A stretch of 64,000 nucleotides of DNA from CAWFLT01 sp963816795 (GTDB taxonomy: Bacteria; Acidobacteriota; Vicinamibacteria; Vicinamibacterales; SCN-69-37), in the NCBI GenBank assembly GCA_963816795.1, contig CAWFLT010000001.1, forward strand, positions 248,001 to 312,000, in the 5' to 3' direction. Below, piece after piece: positions 45,029-53,683 of this stretch. The translations under genes and the position numbers were made by a program. The notes under the pieces are model-generated. The model saw only the letters and a program-made list of their open reading frames with translations. It made no database searches and had not been told where the DNA came from. Numbering within the stretch: the stretch's first letter is position 1; each line of letters begins with the position of its first letter.

Positions 45029-45505
45029 CTAGTTGAGTTGCTCCAGCACGCGGAACAGTTCCTCGCTGTCGGGCTGTTCGGGAATGTCGTACTTCTTCGC
45101 CCAGGCGATGTGCCCGTCCTTGCCAACCACGTAGATCGCGCGCTCCGAAATGCCGTCGTCTCGGAACACGCCGTAGGCCTCGGCCACTCGGCCGTGCGGA
45201 TGAAAGTCGCTCAGCAGATCGAACGAGATCCCGCCGAGCGCCGTCGCCCAGGCATTCTTGGACGGCCCCGCGTCGATGCTGATCCCGAGCACCTCGGTAT
45301 CGAGCGCGTGAAATCGATCCTGTGCGCGCTCGTAGGTCTGCATCTGCGCCGCGCAGACCGGCGTGAACGCCAACGGATGAAAGGCGAGCACGACGTTTTT
45401 CTTGCCGCGAAACGACGACAGCCGGACAGGCTGACGATGATGGTTGACGAGCTCGAAATCAGGTGCGGGACTGCCGATTGGAAGCACGGATTGACTATAA
45501 GACAT
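45029..45505 (-). CDS. Peroxiredoxin, AhpC/TSA (AhpE/BCP-like)
   Basis: 158 residues, intact. Active-site block FHPLAFTPVCAAQM with the peroxidatic Cys of PxxxTxxC, and no second Cys at the usual resolving position, so a 1-Cys mechanism is likely. The conserved Arg lies in the FRDDGISERAIYVVG region. Cytoplasmic peroxide reduction. The upstream sequence is the GGTTCCGG array, ending four bases before the ATG, so no Shine-Dalgarno is visible. Confidence 0.9.
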   Translation of the reverse strand: MSYSQSVLPIGSPAPDFELVNHHRQPVRLSSFRGKKNVVLAFHPLAFTPVCAAQMQTYERAQDRFHALDTEVLGISIDAGPSKNAWATALGGISFDLLSDFHPHGRVAEAYGVFRDDGISERAIYVVGKDGHIAWAKKYDIPEQPDSEELFRVLEQLN

Positions 45506-45509
45506 CTAT

Positions 45510-45594
45510 GGTTCCGGGGTTCCGGGGTTCCGGGGTTCCGCGGTTCCGAGGGTTCGAACCTCCGGAACCCACGGAACCTCGGAACCCCCGGAAC
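45510..45594. repeat. Inverted GGTTCCGG array in a divergent spacer
   Basis: Left arm 45510-45553: GGTTCCGG four times at eight-base steps, then GGTTCCGA. Right arm 45561-45594: GGAACCC/GGAACCT words. The loop is only a few bases, so the whole element can fold into one long stem. It occupies most of the spacer between the peroxiredoxin start (45505) and the BNR protein start (45660). Confidence 0.88.
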
Positions 45595-45659
45595 CAACAC
45601 CGTTCGACCGCCCGCGTCCGCGAGAATGATAGATTGTCCGCAGAGCTCCCAGGTCATTC

Positions 45660-46907
45660 ATGCGACTCCCCCTCGGGATAATGGTCGTCTTCTGCGCGCT
45701 GTCGGCGGTGGCGCCGGGCCGCGCCTTGGAACAGCGGGCCGCGCTCGCGCCGTTGGCGCCGCTCGCTGAACTGGCGTCGCCGGCCGGAGCCGGATCGGCA
45801 CAACCCAATCTGTTTGCGGACGCACGGGGGCGAGTGTGGATGAGCTGGCTCGAGCCGCGGGCCGAAGGCGGGCGGCGGCTGCGCCTCTCGAGCCTGACCG
45901 GCACGGCATGGTCGGCACCCGTCACCGTCGCCGAAGGCACGAACCTGCTGGCGAATTGGGCCGACTTTCCGTCGGTCTTCGTGACCAGTCGCGGAGTCCT
46001 CGCGGTCCACTGGCTCGAGACGGCCGCGACGCGGGGCGCCTACGGCGTTCGCCTCGCGACGTCGGCAGACGATGGCCGGACGTGGACGCCGGTCGTGACA
46101 CCACATCGCGATACGTCGGCCTCCGAACATGGATTCGTGTCGTTTTTCGAGATGCCGGACGGCTCGGTCGGCCTGATCTGGCTCGACGGCCGCGAGATGG
46201 CGGCGCACGGCGGCGGTCATGGCGCGAGCGGCGCTGGCGGACCCAGCATGACGCTGCGCGCCACCACGATCGCCAAAGGGCAGCCCGGCGAGGATGTGCT
46301 CGTCGATCCGCGGGTCTGCGACTGCTGCCAGACGTCCGCGGCGCAGACGCCCGATGGCGCCATCGTCGCCTACCGAGATCGATCGCCGGAGGAAATCCGC
46401 GACATCGCGGTCGTACGGCTTCGCAAAGGACAGTGGAGCGCGCCGGAAACGGTCTTTGGCGATGCCTGGAAGATCACGGGCTGTCCGGTGAACGGACCGG
46501 TCGTCACGTCGTCGGGCGACTCGGTGGCGGTCGCGTGGTTCACGGCGGTGGGCGGCACGTCCCGCGCGCAAGTCGCCTTCTCGTCGAGCGGCGGGCCGTT
46601 CGGTTCGCCGATTCGCGTGGATCGAGACACGACCATCGGCCGGATCGGAATGGTGATGCCGTCGGCAGACCGGGTCATCGTCTCATCGATCGAACGTCCA
46701 GCCGGCGCCGAGACGGCACGGCTGCTGATCCGTGATGTCCGCCGGGATGGCCGGGTCAGCGAACCGGTCGGCGTGGGGATGAGCGCCGATCGATCCAGCG
46801 GGTTCGCGCGGCTCGCGCTGGCGGGCCGCCGGTTGCTGGTCGCGTGGACGGAGTTCGTCCAGGGCGCGCCGACCCGGGTGCACGTGGCGGCGACGGACAT
46901 CCGATGA
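45660..46907 (+). CDS. Secreted BNR/sialidase-like beta-propeller protein
   Basis: 415 residues, intact. Signal peptide LGIMVVFCALSAVAPGRALE. Repeats of the Asp-box or BNR kind (ATSADDGRTWTPVV; AFSSSGGPFGSPIRVDRD). A Cys cluster VCDCCQTSAAQTPDG is conserved in a subgroup of acidobacterial exo-sialidase-like proteins (from memory). No clear Arg triad of true sialidases could be assigned, so enzymatic function is open. It overlaps the next gene by ATGA. Confidence 0.78.
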   Translation: MRLPLGIMVVFCALSAVAPGRALEQRAALAPLAPLAELASPAGAGSAQPNLFADARGRVWMSWLEPRAEGGRRLRLSSLTGTAWSAPVTVAEGTNLLANWADFPSVFVTSRGVLAVHWLETAATRGAYGVRLATSADDGRTWTPVVTPHRDTSASEHGFVSFFEMPDGSVGLIWLDGREMAAHGGGHGASGAGGPSMTLRATTIAKGQPGEDVLVDPRVCDCCQTSAAQTPDGAIVAYRDRSPEEIRDIAVVRLRKGQWSAPETVFGDAWKITGCPVNGPVVTSSGDSVAVAWFTAVGGTSRAQVAFSSSGGPFGSPIRVDRDTTIGRIGMVMPSADRVIVSSIERPAGAETARLLIRDVRRDGRVSEPVGVGMSADRSSGFARLALAGRRLLVAWTEFVQGAPTRVHVAATDIR

Positions 46908-49687
46908 GACGGCCAAACTTCCTCAGCCTGTTAGTCATCGCCGGTGTGCTTCTGCTGGTGGTGCCGTCCGCGGTGACGTATTACACCGACTGGTTGTGGT
47001 TCAAGGAACTCGGCTACGAGGGGATTTTCGTCCGGACGCTGAACGCGCAGACGACCGTCTTCGCCGGAACGTTCGCGGTCGTGTTCCTGTTCCTGTTCCT
47101 GAACCTCCGCATCGCGCGCGGCACGTTTCGCCGGCCGCAGATCGTCTTCGGCACGGGCGCGGACGGACGCCCGATCGCGCTCGAGGGACGGCACCTGGCC
47201 GGCATCGCGCTGCCGGCCGCCCTCGTCATCGCCGGCGGCGTCGCGCTGACGTCGGCCAGCGGCTGGATGACGTGGCTGAGTTACTTCAACGCGGTGCCGT
47301 TCGGCGACCAGGATCCGCTGTTCGGGCGCGACGTGTCGTTCTACGTGTTCAAGCTGCCGCTGCTCCAGGTCGTGCGACGGCAGGCGCTGTTCGTCTCGTT
47401 CGTCACGCTCGTCGGTTGCGCGCTCTATTACGTGCTGTCCGGAAGCTTCGTCATCGAGCAGCGGCCGACCGCGGGCGTCCTGCCGCGCTTCAGGCTCATC
47501 CCGGTCGCCCGACGTCACCTCGGACTGCTCGCCGCGTTGATTTTCGCGCTGCTCGCGTGGGGCGCGTGGCTGGATCGCTTCGACACGTTGCTGACGCCCG
47601 CGAATGTCGGCTGGGGTGCCTCCTATGCCGACGTCAACGCGCGCATGCCCTTCCTCTGGGCGAGCATCGTCGTGCTCGTGCTCGGCGCGGGGTTCGCGGT
47701 CTACTACGGGTTCAGCCGGGTCACGTGGCCGCTGCCAGTCGCGATCGCGGCCTACTTCACGATCTCGGTGGCCGGCACGATGTACGCCGCGTTCGTGCAG
47801 AACTTCGTCGTCACGCCGAACGAGCTCGACAAGGAGCAGCCGTACATCGTCCACAACATCGCCGCAACCCGTCGCGCGTATGCGCTCGACGCTGTCGAGG
47901 AACGCGAAGTGTCGGGCGACGCGGCGCTCACGCCGAAGGACATCATCGCCAACGGCGCAACGATTCAGAACGTCCGGCTCTGGGATCACGATCCGCTGCT
48001 GCAGACGTTCGCGCAGCTTCAGGAAATCCGCACGTATTACGACTTCCGCTACGTCGACAACGACCGCTACAACATCAACGGCCGGTCACGGCAGGTGATG
48101 CTCTCGATGCGGGAGCTGAGCAGCGAGAGCATGCAGAACCGCACGTGGGTCAACGAGCGGCTGGTGTTTACGCACGGCTACGGCCTGACGCTCGGTCCCG
48201 TCAACGAGGTCACGACCGAAGGCCTGCCGGTGCTGTTCATTCGCGATTTGCCGCCGGTCTCGACGGTCGACATCAAGCTCGACGAGCCGAGCATTTATTT
48301 CGGCGAGCTCTCGAACGACTACGTGCTCGTCCGGACGCGCCAGCCCGAGTTTCACTACCCGCGCGGCGACGACAACGTGACCACGACGTATTCAGGCTCG
48401 GGCGGAGTGAGCGTCGGCAGCTTCGTCCGACGGCTGCTGTTCGCGATCCGCTTCGCCAATACCAACATTCTCGTCACGAACACGCTGACGCCTGAGAGCA
48501 GGATCATCTTTCATCGCCGGATCTCCGATCGGGTGCGCGAGCTGGCGCCGTTCCTCAGCTTCGACACCGACCCCTATCCGGTGGTCAGCGACGGCCGGAT
48601 TTTCTGGATTCAGGACGCGTATACGACGACGCAGAATTACCCGTACTCGACGCGCGTCGAACCGCAGGGCGGGGCGCTCAACTACATCCGCAACTCCGTG
48701 AAGATCGTCATCGATGCGTACCACGGGTCAACGACGTTCTATCTGGCGGAGCCCACCGATCCGATTGCGCTGACGCTCAAGAACATCTTCCCGGGCATGC
48801 TGAAGCCGCTTTCGGACATGCCAGCGGATCTACGGGGCCATATGCGCTACCCGGAAGATATCTTCCGGGTGCAGTCGACCGTGTTCCAGCAGTACCACAT
48901 GACGAACCCGGCGGTCTTCTACAACAAGGAGGACCAGTGGCAGACGCCGTCGCTCGACGTCGGCGGGAATTCTGTGCCGATCCAGCCGTACTACACGATC
49001 ATGCGGCTCCCCGGCCAGCAGGAGCCCGAGTTCCTCCAGATGCTGCCGTTCACGCCGCGGCTCAAGGAGAACCTGGCGGCCTGGATGGTGGCGCGAAGCG
49101 ACCCGGCCCACTACGGCAAGCTGCTCGTCTATCAGTTCCCGAAGCAGAAAATCGTCTACGGCCCGAAACAGGTCAACGGACGGATCAATCAGGATCAGGT
49201 GATCTCGCAGCAGATCACGCTCTGGAGCCAGGCGGGCAACTCGGTCATCTGGGGCACGCTGCTCGTGATCCCGATTGAAGAGTCGCTGCTCTACGTGCGG
49301 CCGCTGTATCTGCGATCGACCGAAGGGCGCATCCCCGAGCTCAAACGCGTCATCGTCGCGTACCAAAGCCAGATCGTGATGGCCGAGACGCTCGTCGATG
49401 CGCTCGCGCAGATCTTCGGGCCCGCGGTGGCCAAAGCGTTGGCGCCCGATCGGCTGGCCATCAGCGCTACGTCGGTCGTACAGACCGCACCGGGCCCCGC
49501 ACTCCCGGCGGTCGAGGCCCCGTCGGCCACATCGCCGGACGCGGCCGTGACGGCCCTCGTCGCCGAGCTCCGTCAACACGTCGACCGCGCCGATCGTGCG
49601 CTGCGCGACGGTGACCTGGCGGCTTACGGCGAGGAGTGGAAGAAAATCAAAGCCCTGCTGGAAAAGATGGAGAAGGCGAAGCGGTAA
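46904..49687 (+). CDS. UPF0182 family membrane protein (COG1615)
   Basis: 927 residues, intact, start coupled to the BNR gene. Seven membrane helices in the first 330 residues (FLSLLVIAGVLLLVVPSAVT; TVFAGTFAVVFLFLFLNL and others) with TDWLWFKELGYEGIF, diagnostic of the family. A large C-terminal extracytoplasmic domain follows (YDFRYVDNDRYNINGRSRQV; LPFTPRLKENLAAWMVARSD) and a short coiled-coil-like end. The molecular role is unknown; the family is widespread in actinobacteria, cyanobacteria and acidobacteria. Confidence 0.92.
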   Translation: MRRPNFLSLLVIAGVLLLVVPSAVTYYTDWLWFKELGYEGIFVRTLNAQTTVFAGTFAVVFLFLFLNLRIARGTFRRPQIVFGTGADGRPIALEGRHLAGIALPAALVIAGGVALTSASGWMTWLSYFNAVPFGDQDPLFGRDVSFYVFKLPLLQVVRRQALFVSFVTLVGCALYYVLSGSFVIEQRPTAGVLPRFRLIPVARRHLGLLAALIFALLAWGAWLDRFDTLLTPANVGWGASYADVNARMPFLWASIVVLVLGAGFAVYYGFSRVTWPLPVAIAAYFTISVAGTMYAAFVQNFVVTPNELDKEQPYIVHNIAATRRAYALDAVEEREVSGDAALTPKDIIANGATIQNVRLWDHDPLLQTFAQLQEIRTYYDFRYVDNDRYNINGRSRQVMLSMRELSSESMQNRTWVNERLVFTHGYGLTLGPVNEVTTEGLPVLFIRDLPPVSTVDIKLDEPSIYFGELSNDYVLVRTRQPEFHYPRGDDNVTTTYSGSGGVSVGSFVRRLLFAIRFANTNILVTNTLTPESRIIFHRRISDRVRELAPFLSFDTDPYPVVSDGRIFWIQDAYTTTQNYPYSTRVEPQGGALNYIRNSVKIVIDAYHGSTTFYLAEPTDPIALTLKNIFPGMLKPLSDMPADLRGHMRYPEDIFRVQSTVFQQYHMTNPAVFYNKEDQWQTPSLDVGGNSVPIQPYYTIMRLPGQQEPEFLQMLPFTPRLKENLAAWMVARSDPAHYGKLLVYQFPKQKIVYGPKQVNGRINQDQVISQQITLWSQAGNSVIWGTLLVIPIEESLLYVRPLYLRSTEGRIPELKRVIVAYQSQIVMAETLVDALAQIFGPAVAKALAPDRLAISATSVVQTAPGPALPAVEAPSATSPDAAVTALVAELRQHVDRADRALRDGDLAAYGEEWKKIKALLEKMEKAKR

Positions 49688-49720
49688 GCAATCTACCAAG
49701 CTTCAACCCTCTCAAAAGCC

Positions 49721-49882
49721 TCAACGTGAAGGTCGTGAAGAAAAACAAACTCTAGGGTTTGCTGGCCGCGTCAACCAGGCGGTCAACGCTTCTGGCCGCG
49801 CCACGGCGGGTCTACTTGCGAAGCGCATGAAGCAAATCGCGCTGTATGTTCTTCAGCACTTCATGCCTTCACGGTGAAGGTT
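49721..49882. repeat. Inverted CGTGAAG/CTTCACG array between convergent genes
   Basis: Left arm 49721-49742: TCAACGTGAAGGTCGTGAAG. Right arm 49845-49880: TGTTCTTCAGCACTTC, ATGCCTTCACGGTGAAGG. Inside the spacer TCTGGCCGCG/CTGGCCGCG is repeated. The right arm reaches into the stop-codon region of the MBL-fold gene (stop 49869), giving that protein its final residues. Confidence 0.7.
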
Positions 49883-50858
49883 TTTCTGACACGTCGCGCG
49901 TCTTGTTCTTCCAGTACCGCGCGAGTCCCGTGTACGAAAAATCGAATCGCCCCGCACTGACGTAGGCCAGCGCCTCTTGCCGGCTGGTCGCTCGCGTGAG
50001 CTCGTCCAGCACTTCGTTCCCGAAGATCCGCGCCCGATCCTCGTCGGTGCCCGGGGTCGCAATGAGTGCCTGAACGCGCCGGCTCCAGGCATCCATTCGT
50101 CGCCAGAGATCGTTGAAGTGCACGCGAGGAGCCGGCTGCGGGCCGAAGTGGGTCAGGAACAACTGGTCCGGCTCCCACGCGAGAATCCGGTTGGTGCTGT
50201 CGCGCCAGGCATCGAGATCGATATCCGGCGGCGGCGTCGCGGGCAGGACGACCCGGCCGCTCGGCCGGCAGATGCCCGCCGTATCGCCGACGAACGCGAT
50301 CCGCGGGCCAGGCAGGAAATAACTCACGTGGTGCGATGCGTGGCCTGGGGTGTACGTCCACTCGAGATCGTGGCCGACGATGTCCAGGGGACGGGCCTCT
50401 CCCTGTGGAAAACTTCCGGGGCTCGTCCCCAAGACCGTCAGTTGCTCTGCCTTCACTGCCCGCACCTCGCCCCAGAGCCTCTCCATATCCGCGCCGTACA
50501 ACCGCGCGGCGCTGGTCAGCAGCTTGGACGGATCGACCAGGTGGGGCGCGCCGCGTTCGTGCACGTACACCGTCGCCGCTGGACACTCGGCGACCAGCGA
50601 GCCCGTCGCACCGGCATGGTCGAGGTGGATGTGCGTGAGCAGGATCGCCCGTAGATCGGCGACCGCAAAGCCCCGCGCCGCCAGCCCACGACGAAGCGCC
50701 GGAAGCGTGGTCGAGGGCCCCGGGTCGATGAGGGCCACGCCGGCTGGGCCATGGAGCAGAACGGTCGCGATGATCCCGCGCTCGCCCTGAAACTCGAGAT
50801 CGAGATAATCCACGCCCGAAGCGAGTGGAACCAGAGCCGGCGACGAGGTCATGTGCAT
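49869..50858 (-). CDS. MBL-fold metallo-hydrolase
   Basis: 329 residues, intact. Zinc-binding HIHLDHAG, then the later His in YTPGHASHHVSYFL and Asp in FVGDTAG. This is the metallo-beta-lactamase fold with a C-terminal helical extension (DLWRRMDAWSRRVQAL). No signal peptide, so cytoplasmic. Hydroxyacylglutathione-hydrolase-like or other thioester/lactone hydrolysis is possible but not determined. The last residues overlap the CTTCACG array. Divergent from clpS with a short spacer. Confidence 0.85.
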   Translation of the reverse strand: MHMTSSPALVPLASGVDYLDLEFQGERGIIATVLLHGPAGVALIDPGPSTTLPALRRGLAARGFAVADLRAILLTHIHLDHAGATGSLVAECPAATVYVHERGAPHLVDPSKLLTSAARLYGADMERLWGEVRAVKAEQLTVLGTSPGSFPQGEARPLDIVGHDLEWTYTPGHASHHVSYFLPGPRIAFVGDTAGICRPSGRVVLPATPPPDIDLDAWRDSTNRILAWEPDQLFLTHFGPQPAPRVHFNDLWRRMDAWSRRVQALIATPGTDEDRARIFGNEVLDELTRATSRQEALAYVSAGRFDFSYTGLARYWKNKTRDVSEKPSP

Positions 50859-50896
50859 AAAATAGCCTTGAGCGCCCTCGCGCGCGTGCCCCCGGC

Positions 50897-51199
50897 ATGG
50901 AAAAGACCGATAACGCCGTCAAAGAGCGGCCCCAGACGAAGAAGCAGGACCCGACCCTCTACAAGGTCGTGCTGCTGAACGACGACTACACGACGATGGA
51001 GTTTGTCGTGACCGTGCTGGAGCAGATCTTTCAGAAATCACCGGCCGAGGCCTTCCAGATCATGATGCACGTCCACGTGAATGGCCGCGGCATCGCCGGG
51101 ATCTACCCCTGGGAAGTGGCGGAAACAAAGGTCGACAAGGTCACCTCGACCGCCCGCGAATCCGGCTTTCCGCTGAAGGCGATCACGGAAGAGACCTGA
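50897..51199 (+). CDS. clpS: ATP-dependent Clp protease adaptor ClpS
   Basis: 100 residues, intact. N-degron pocket residues are visible in YKVVLLNDDYTTMEFVV and in MHVHVNGRGIAGIYPWEVAE, matching ClpS. It delivers N-end-rule substrates to ClpAP. clpA is usually next to clpS, but here a ClpA-like start appears only at 63780, 12.6 kb downstream; the intervening genes do not relate to proteolysis. The stop is five bases from the convergent ushA-like gene's stop. Confidence 0.93.
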   Translation: MEKTDNAVKERPQTKKQDPTLYKVVLLNDDYTTMEFVVTVLEQIFQKSPAEAFQIMMHVHVNGRGIAGIYPWEVAETKVDKVTSTARESGFPLKAITEET

Positions 51200-51204
51200 C
51201 ACCT

Positions 51205-52692
51205 TCATCGCCCTTTGAGTTGATCGATCAGCGCGAGTCTGACGTCGCGGAACTCCTGAATCTCCGAGACCTGCGGATTCGCGCGAGTGAGAAACGCCAT
51301 CCGGGACTCGCCACCGGTCAGCAGGAACTCCGGTAACGCCACGCGATACCGCGCCGACGGGTCGAGCGGCTTCCCTCGGACCAGCCACGCCGAGCCGTCG
51401 CGCGTGACTCCCGACGTGTGCAGGTACCCGCCGGACCCCTGATTCGCGAGGCCAGCTTCGAGCACCGCGCCGAGCAACCGTCCCTCGAGCGTCGCCCGAA
51501 CGACCTTGCCGCCGAACGGAAGAATGCGGATGACGTCGTACTGCCGGACCGGGCCAGGCAACAAGATGTCGTCAATCCGAATCGATCCGCCATTGAGTAC
51601 CGCGGCATCGACGGGTCCCGCCTCGCGCGCCATGCTGGCGACGATCAGATCGGTCAAGTCGCCGCTTCGGTTGCGGACCGTGCCTTCGCGTCCGTCGAGC
51701 GCGCTTGTGATCGTCGCGACCGGCGCTTCCGGATCGAGACCCTCCTGCTTGAACGCGTCGAAGCCGAGCGCCATCCAGCGCGCGATCTCCGCCTTCACCC
51801 GGGCCTGTTGTGGCACCCGCTCGTTGAGGATCTCCACGCGAGTCGTCACGTCCGGCCGCGTGCCCGGGCGATCGAACGTCAGCGTCGCGACGATGGCCGA
51901 GCGGCCGTTTGCGTCGGCCTTCGCGATCGGCGTCGCCCGCGATCCACGCCTGAGCTCCCAATTCTCGTGCTCGTGGCCGCCGAGGATGAGGTCGATCTCC
52001 GGGACCGCTCCGGCCAAGGCCTGATCGCCTGCCAGCCCGAGGTGCGTGAGCGCGACGATGGCATCAGTCTTTCCGGCCAGAGCCTGCACCTGCGTCCTGG
52101 CCGAGTCGACGGCCGGCAGATAGGTCACCCATGGGCGCCGATTGAAGTCGATCGTCAGCCCGATCAGGCCCAGCCGGATGTCGCGGCCCGCCACGCGCAA
52201 CGGCACGACCGCCGACGGCACGGTCCCCGCGAACGGCTGCCCGTCTGCCCCGACGACGTTGCTCGACACGATACCGAACTTGCTTTCCGACAGCCGCTGC
52301 TTGAAGGCCACCTCGGAGATGTCGAACTCATGGTTACCCAGCGTCGCCCACTGGACACCCAGGAGGTTCAGGACGGCGACGGCCTGACGCCCCGCCATTG
52401 GTTCTCCGTTGATACGTGCGGTACCAATCGCGGCCGGCGAAAGGAAGTCGCCTCCCAAGGTGAAAAGCAGCGGCGAATGGGTCTTTCGGAGGCGCTCGAC
52501 GAGCGTCGCAACCCGGGCCAGCCCGCCGGATCGGCCACCGTCAGAAGCGTCCATCTCGTGCGCGTCGTTGATGTGGACGATGGTGACGGTTGCCGGCGCC
52601 GCCGTGCGGACCGCGTCCCCTCCGGCCAGGACGGCCAATGCCGCCACAATGAAAATGACATCGAAATGCCACAGTCTCCGGACACGGCGCAT
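51205..52692 (-). CDS. Secreted 5'-nucleotidase/UDP-sugar hydrolase (UshA-like)
   Basis: 495 residues, intact. Export leader VIFIVAALAVLAGGDAVRTA. Calcineurin-type metal sites in order: VHINDAHEM, LGGDFLSPA, LGNHEFDI, LTHLGLAGD and GGHEHENW. The C-terminal 5'-nucleotidase domain has NGGSIRIDDILLPGPVRQYD and GSGGYLHTSGV. It dephosphorylates extracellular nucleotides, or cleaves UDP-sugars, in the periplasm. Divergent from the PAP2 gene, 24 bases apart. Confidence 0.9.
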   Translation of the reverse strand: MRRVRRLWHFDVIFIVAALAVLAGGDAVRTAAPATVTIVHINDAHEMDASDGGRSGGLARVATLVERLRKTHSPLLFTLGGDFLSPAAIGTARINGEPMAGRQAVAVLNLLGVQWATLGNHEFDISEVAFKQRLSESKFGIVSSNVVGADGQPFAGTVPSAVVPLRVAGRDIRLGLIGLTIDFNRRPWVTYLPAVDSARTQVQALAGKTDAIVALTHLGLAGDQALAGAVPEIDLILGGHEHENWELRRGSRATPIAKADANGRSAIVATLTFDRPGTRPDVTTRVEILNERVPQQARVKAEIARWMALGFDAFKQEGLDPEAPVATITSALDGREGTVRNRSGDLTDLIVASMAREAGPVDAAVLNGGSIRIDDILLPGPVRQYDVIRILPFGGKVVRATLEGRLLGAVLEAGLANQGSGGYLHTSGVTRDGSAWLVRGKPLDPSARYRVALPEFLLTGGESRMAFLTRANPQVSEIQEFRDVRLALIDQLKGR

Positions 52693-52716
52693 CGTCTGAT
52701 AGTAAAGCAGGCTCTG

Positions 52717-53559
52717 ATGGAATCCTCGATGGTGCTCCGGCGCGCGTGTGTTGGGCTTTGTATTTCGATTTCAGCGTTGAGTTGGTGCCGCACCGCGGCA
52801 GGGCAGTCGAGTCCGGTCAGCAGCGCCGACACCGTCGCGCGAGAAGCTAGCCCGCCCGATCCGGCCCTGGCGGAGCCGACGCCCGGAATCCGGGAACGTA
52901 TCCCGGCGTTCAAGGACCTCTTCACGGCGCTGCCTGGGGACTTCCGGGCGATGGCCTCGAGGCAGAACGCCGGCTTCGCGGTGGCCGGCGCGCTCGGCGG
53001 TTTCGGAATCCGGTCGATGGACCAGCCCGTGGCCCGGTCGGCATGGGGCGCCCCGTCAGTAGACCCCGTGTTTGCTCCAGGACAGCAGGTCGGGAGTTTC
53101 ATCGTGCAAACGAGCGCGGCGTTCGCGACCTACGCCGCCGGTCGGGCGACGAACAACGCACGTGTGGCTGTTCTCGGCGCCAAGCTCGTCCGCGCGCAGA
53201 TCGTCGCGCAGGCGACGACCCAGGCGATCAAGTTCAGCGTGCAGCGGACGCGTCCGGACGGCACGTCGCTGTCTTTCCCCTCGGGCCATACGTCGGCGTC
53301 GTTTGCGACCGCGACGGTCCTGCACTCCGAACTTGGCTGGAAGGTCGGCGTGCCGGCGTACGCCGTGGCCGCGTGGGTCGGCGCCTCGCGGATGGAACGT
53401 CAGCGCCACTACCTCAGCGACGTCGTCGTCGGCGCCACCATTGGCATCCTCGCCGGCCGATCGGTGACCATCGGCAGGGGCGCCGCCCGGTTCGAGATCT
53501 CGCCCATGGCTGCGCCAGGCGGCGCCGGGGTCAGCTTTGTGAAGGTCGGCAAGAAGTAG
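52717..53559 (+). CDS. PAP2-superfamily phosphatase
   Basis: 280 residues, intact; the ATG at 52717 could also be 52729. N-terminal export-like segment (LCISISALSWCRTAAGQS), then the PAP2 triad: KFSVQRTRP, FPSGHTSASF and SRMERQRHYLSD, giving the conserved Lys/Arg, His and Arg/His/Asp. Acts on phospholipid, undecaprenyl pyrophosphate or other phosphomonoesters at the membrane or in the periplasm. Followed by a GC hairpin at 53596. Confidence 0.88.
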   Translation: MESSMVLRRACVGLCISISALSWCRTAAGQSSPVSSADTVAREASPPDPALAEPTPGIRERIPAFKDLFTALPGDFRAMASRQNAGFAVAGALGGFGIRSMDQPVARSAWGAPSVDPVFAPGQQVGSFIVQTSAAFATYAAGRATNNARVAVLGAKLVRAQIVAQATTQAIKFSVQRTRPDGTSLSFPSGHTSASFATATVLHSELGWKVGVPAYAVAAWVGASRMERQRHYLSDVVVGATIGILAGRSVTIGRGAARFEISPMAAPGGAGVSFVKVGKK

Positions 53560-53595
53560 CGGTCGCCCGCACGCCCGCCCCAGCACCCGCTGGAC

Positions 53596-53611
53596 GGCTC
53601 CGCCCGGAGCC
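53596..53611 (+). terminator. GC hairpin after the PAP2 gene
   Basis: GGCTCC-GCCC-GGAGCC is a perfect 6-bp stem, 37 bases after the stop. No T-run follows. Confidence 0.35.
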
Positions 53612-53683
53612 CCGGCGATACCGTCATATATGGAACCGGCGGGCCCCCCAGGCTCGTCCAAGCACCTGTCACGTTTGTGTCAC

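Noticed and set aside
51418..52716. Plus-strand extension upstream of the PAP2 phosphatase
   Set aside because: It runs antisense through the conserved nucleotidase gene; the real phosphatase starts at 52717 with an export signal.
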